38,013 bases of DNA from an uncultured Comamonadaceae bacterium (lineage in GTDB: Bacteria > Pseudomonadota > Gammaproteobacteria > Burkholderiales > Burkholderiaceae). The translations under genes were made by a program, and so were the position numbers. Below, piece by piece: positions 35,544-38,013 of the stretch (position 1 is the first letter of the stretch; each line of letters starts with the position of its first letter). Location of the stretch: the NCBI GenBank assembly GCA_946482595.1, contig CAMLSD010000047.1:1-38013 (forward strand), given 5' to 3'. The notes below the pieces were generated by a model. The model was not told the DNA's origin. It made no database searches and saw only the letters and a list, made by a program, of their open reading frames with translations.

Positions 35544-36590
35544 TCAGGCGATGGCGCCGAAGCGCTCGAACACCGCGTCCAGCCGGGCCACCCATTCGGC
35601 CTTGCGCGCGTCGGGCACGAAACTCGCCTCGAAGCTGTTGCGGGCCAGTGTGTAGGCGTGGCCGGCATCCAGCGGCAGGGCCTCGAAGGTCTCGACGAAG
35701 TTCTGGTTGACGTAGCCGCCGAAGTAGGCCGGGTCGTCGGAGTTGACGGTGGCCACCAGACCGGCGTCGAGCAGCTGGCGCAGATTGTGGTCGGCCATGC
35801 GCTCGAACACGCACAGTTTGACGTTCGACAGCGGGCACACCGTGAGCGGCACACGCTCGCGGGCCAGCCGCGCCACCAGGGCCGGGTCCTCGACGCTGCG
35901 CACACCATGATCGATGCGCTCCACATGCAGGGTGTCCAGTGCGCTCCAGATGTAGGCCGGCGGGCCTTCCTCGCCGGCATGCGCCACCCGACGCAGCCCC
36001 AGTTCGTGGCAGCGGGCAAAGACCCGGGCGAACTTCTCGGGCGGGTGTCCGCGTTCGCTGGAGTCGAGCCCGACACCGACGAAGTGCTCGCGCCAGGGCA
36101 GCGCCTGCTCCAGCGTGGCCAGCGCGGCGTCTTCGCTCAGGTGACGCAGGAAACACAGGATGAGCGCCGTGCTGATGCCCAGTTCGTCGCGCGCGCGGTC
36201 ACAGGCACGCGTCAGCCCGGTGATCACGGTCTCGAAGGGCACGCCGCGGTCGGTATGGGTCTGGGGGTCGAAGAAGATCTCGGCATGCACCACGTTGTCG
36301 GCCGCGGCGCGCTGCAGGTAGGCCCAGGCCATGTCATGGAAGTCGTCCGGCTGGAGCAGCACGCTCGCCCCGGCGTAGTAGATGTCCAGGAAGCTCTGCA
36401 GGTCGGTGAAGGCATAGGCCTGGCGCAGCGCGTCGACACTCGGGTAGCTCAGCGCCACACCGTTGCGCCGGGCCAGCGCAAAGATCAGCTCGGGCTCCAG
36501 CGAACCCTCGATGTGGATGTGCAGCTCGGCCTTGGGCATGGCCTGCACCAGGTCGATCAGGCGGTCGCGGGGAAGGGTCGTAGGGTTCAT
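35544..36590 (-). CDS. adenine deaminase (adenosine-deaminase fold)
   Basis: 348 residues. Amidohydrolase TIM barrel with zinc ligands His24 and His26 ('LHIHIEGS'), His204 and catalytic Glu207 in 'HAGEEG', His228 in 'IDHGV', and Asp285-Asp286 in '[11 protein letters not shown]'. The block '[15 protein letters not shown]' and '[19 protein letters not shown]' is that of the Pseudomonas-type adenine deaminases, not of true adenosine deaminases (which have a GxDLAGxE block); most annotations would call it 'adenosine deaminase'. It converts adenine to hypoxanthine. ATG at 36590 overlaps the Rieske stop (ATGA). Last gene of a BMP-Rieske-deaminase operon. Confidence 0.93.
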   Translation of the reverse strand: MNPTTLPRDRLIDLVQAMPKAELHIHIEGSLEPELIFALARRNGVALSYPSVDALRQAYAFTDLQSFLDIYYAGASVLLQPDDFHDMAWAYLQRAAADNVVHAEIFFDPQTHTDRGVPFETVITGLTRACDRARDELGISTALILCFLRHLSEDAALATLEQALPWREHFVGVGLDSSERGHPPEKFARVFARCHELGLRRVAHAGEEGPPAYIWSALDTLHVERIDHGVRSVEDPALVARLARERVPLTVCPLSNVKLCVFERMADHNLRQLLDAGLVATVNSDDPAYFGGYVNQNFVETFEALPLDAGHAYTLARNSFEASFVPDARKAEWVARLDAVFERFGAIA

Positions 36591-37552
36591 GGCATCACTC
36601 CGAAGGTCACGCCCTGCTCGCGCAGGTAACGTCGATAGGCGGTGCTGAGACGGTCCGCCGCGCTGTGCAGCTCGAGCCCGGACAGTGGCAGGCGCCGCGG
36701 TCGTTGCGACTCCAGGACCGGCTGGTCCTGAGTGAAGATGGTGTGCTGGAAGGCACGCAGTTCGTCATCGGGCGAGTCGAAGTCGGTCACGGCCAGGCGG
36801 AACCACACGCGGCTGCGCTCGGGCTCGATCGGGCAGATGAACAGGTGGATCACGTCGCGGTAGCCATCCTGCGCCTGCGGCAGCTTGGTCAGCACCGCCG
36901 TGTACGGCGCCTTGACCTCATAGGTGTACTCGACCTCGCTGCCTTCGGTGGACAGGCGGTTGCTGCGGGGCTGCCAGGCACGGCAGCCGGTGGCACGCAG
37001 GCCTTCGACGGTGGCCTGCACCTGGTAGCCTGCCTGCGCCGTGTGCGCACGGTCGCCCAGCCAGCCTTCGTGCACAAAACCGAAGTGCGACAGGTCGAGG
37101 AAGTTCTCGACGATGCGCGGCGCACTGGCGGCCACGTCGTATGGCCCGACGGTGAGCTTGCGCAGGCGGGGGTCATCCTCGCCTTCGACTGCGACGGGCT
37201 GCGGCGCACCCGCCTCCAGCCTCACCCACACCAGCCCGGCGGCCTCGGCGGCTGCATGGGTGCAGGCCACATGGCCGGGCGGCGGCACGAAATCGGGCAC
37301 GGCAGGCACCTTCACGCAGCGCCCGCTGCCCTCGAAACGCCAGCCGTGATAGGGGCACTCGAGCTGGCCGGCATGCACGCGCCCGAGCGACAGGCGCGCG
37401 CCGCGGTGCGGGCACTGGTCTGCAAACGCGCGCAGCAGCCCGGCCTCGTCACGCCACACCACCAGATCACGTTCCAGCAGCCGCACGGCCACCGGCGCGT
37501 CGTGCACCTCGCTGGACTGGCATACCGGGTGCCACAGGGCGGCTTCGATCAC
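36587..37552 (-). CDS. Rieske non-haem iron oxygenase, alpha subunit-like
   Basis: 321 residues from the GTG at 37552. Rieske [2Fe-2S] ligands Cys47 and His49 ('CPHRGA') with Cys66 and His69 ('CPYHGW'). The mononuclear iron motif is '[13 protein letters not shown]', with Asp153, His156 and His161. The enzyme should hydroxylate or N-demethylate a substrate with a separate reductase that is not seen here. Its neighbours, a BMP-family purine-type receptor and adenine deaminase, suggest a purine or methyl-purine; HpxD of Klebsiella is a known Rieske purine oxygenase. Start: GGAG lies 10 nt before GTG 37552; GTG 37576 is the longer option but sits at the foot of a strong hairpin. Confidence 0.9.
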   Translation of the reverse strand: MIEAALWHPVCQSSEVHDAPVAVRLLERDLVVWRDEAGLLRAFADQCPHRGARLSLGRVHAGQLECPYHGWRFEGSGRCVKVPAVPDFVPPPGHVACTHAAAEAAGLVWVRLEAGAPQPVAVEGEDDPRLRKLTVGPYDVAASAPRIVENFLDLSHFGFVHEGWLGDRAHTAQAGYQVQATVEGLRATGCRAWQPRSNRLSTEGSEVEYTYEVKAPYTAVLTKLPQAQDGYRDVIHLFICPIEPERSRVWFRLAVTDFDSPDDELRAFQHTIFTQDQPVLESQRPRRLPLSGLELHSAADRLSTAYRRYLREQGVTFGVMP

Positions 37553-37575
37553 CTTGTTGGTTCTCCAGAATGACA

Positions 37576-37608
37576 CAGGGCCGCCGGGTGGTCACCACGG
37601 CGGCCCTG
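37576..37608. promoter_or_regulatory. strong hairpin between BMP and Rieske genes
   Basis: CAGGGCCGCC and GGCGGCCCTG form a perfect 10-bp stem, extended inward by GTGGT/ACCAC. No T-tract follows on the minus strand, so it is not a classic terminator. Hairpins after substrate-binding-protein genes often raise that part of the message; this fits here. Confidence 0.6.
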
Positions 37609-37645
37609 CGGGTTCGGCATCAGCCGCGTGTCGGGTGGACCCCGC

Positions 37646-38013
37646 TCACTTGCCGGTCGGGACCTTGCCCTCGACGCCCTTCACATAGAAGGTCACGCCG
37701 TGCAGGAACTTGTCGTCGGCGACTTCGTCCTTCTTCAGGACTTCCTTGCCGTCCTGGCCGACGATCGGGCCCTTCCAGATCACGAAGCTGCCGTCCTTCA
37801 GGCCCGCCTTGATCTTGTCGACCTGCTCACGCGTCTCGGCCGGGATCTTGTCGGACACCGACACCAGGTCGATCGCGCCTTCCTTCACGCCCCACCAGGA
37901 GGTCTCGGTCTTCCAGGTGCCTTCCAGCGCTTCCTTGGTGGCCTTGATGTAGTACGGCGCCCAGTTGATGATGGCCGAGCCCAGGTGGGCCTTGGGGCCG
38001 TAGGCGGTCATGT
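37646..38013 (-). CDS. BMP-family ABC transporter substrate-binding protein, 5' end outside window
   Basis: Only the C-terminal ~121 residues are visible; the gene continues past the right edge. 'GSAIINWAPYYIKATKEALEGTWKTETSWWGVKEGAIDLVSVSDKI' split across the visible part is typical of the BMP/PnrA family, whose known ligands are purine nucleosides. It would be periplasmic and feed an ABC importer encoded outside the window. Stop at 37646, followed by the hairpin and the Rieske and adenine deaminase genes on the same strand, which supports a purine-uptake and purine-degradation unit. Confidence 0.9.
   Translation of the reverse strand, partial: MTAYGPKAHLGSAIINWAPYYIKATKEALEGTWKTETSWWGVKEGAIDLVSVSDKIPAETREQVDKIKAGLKDGSFVIWKGPIVGQDGKEVLKKDEVADDKFLHGVTFYVKGVEGKVPTGK

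Noticed and set aside
35544..36590. Adenosine deaminase
   Set aside because: Motifs 'GLDSSE' and '[11 protein letters not shown]' fit the adenine deaminase branch; enzymatic proof is still lacking.

Overview
The window is 38 kb of high-GC, almost fully coding chromosomal DNA. Gene content, the pairing of an SlpA-type FKBP with ispH, serS followed by tRNA-Ser, a Bug-family solute receptor and the protein style all point to a betaproteobacterium of the order Burkholderiales. This is inferred from protein resemblance only; no rRNA marker is present. There is no phage, insertion sequence, integron or CRISPR array. Both ends cut genes: valS at the left lacks its 5' end, and a BMP-family substrate-binding protein at the right lacks its 5' end.

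Left part (1-4546): valS, galU and an XRE/MmyB-like regulator on the + strand. Next comes a tight minus-strand operon (10676 down to 4599) with a LuxR-type response regulator, a radical SAM protein with an N-terminal B12-binding-like domain, a membrane hybrid histidine kinase and a large alpha/beta hydrolase. Its junctions are 30 bp, 4 bp and an overlap. I know of no named system with this composition, and it is the best candidate here for something undescribed. Further minus-strand genes follow: a MaoC-like hydratase, a tandem palindromic repeat, an orphan ParA ATPase, a second radical SAM protein with unusual cysteine spacing, a small exported protein and an exported vWA-PAN protein.

Centre (15942-24306): a LysR regulator is divergent from an HMG-CoA-lyase-like enzyme, a family III CoA-transferase and a Bug receptor. 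This looks like a pathway for uptake, CoA activation and cleavage of a branched hydroxy-dicarboxylic acid. Then come lrgB/lrgA homologues, an exported acetolactate-decarboxylase-like protein and a divergent Crp/Fnr regulator whose start codon overlaps an FNR-like palindrome. After a hairpin repeat lie a 68-residue ORF with its own promoter, an OGFr-domain protein and tRNA-Ser(CGA).

Right part (24365-38013): a housekeeping set (slpA-ispH-serS, radC, Smr-domain protein, truncated haemoglobin), then a MinD/FlhG-like ATPase and a diguanylate cyclase that share a near-consensus flagellar sigma-28 promoter. These are followed by an FtsX-like permease without its ATPase, a membrane-anchored metallo-beta-lactamase-fold protein, a DODA-type dioxygenase, and a purine-related operon (BMP receptor, Rieske oxygenase, adenine deaminase).

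All functional names come from reading the translated sequences by eye; no database search was run.
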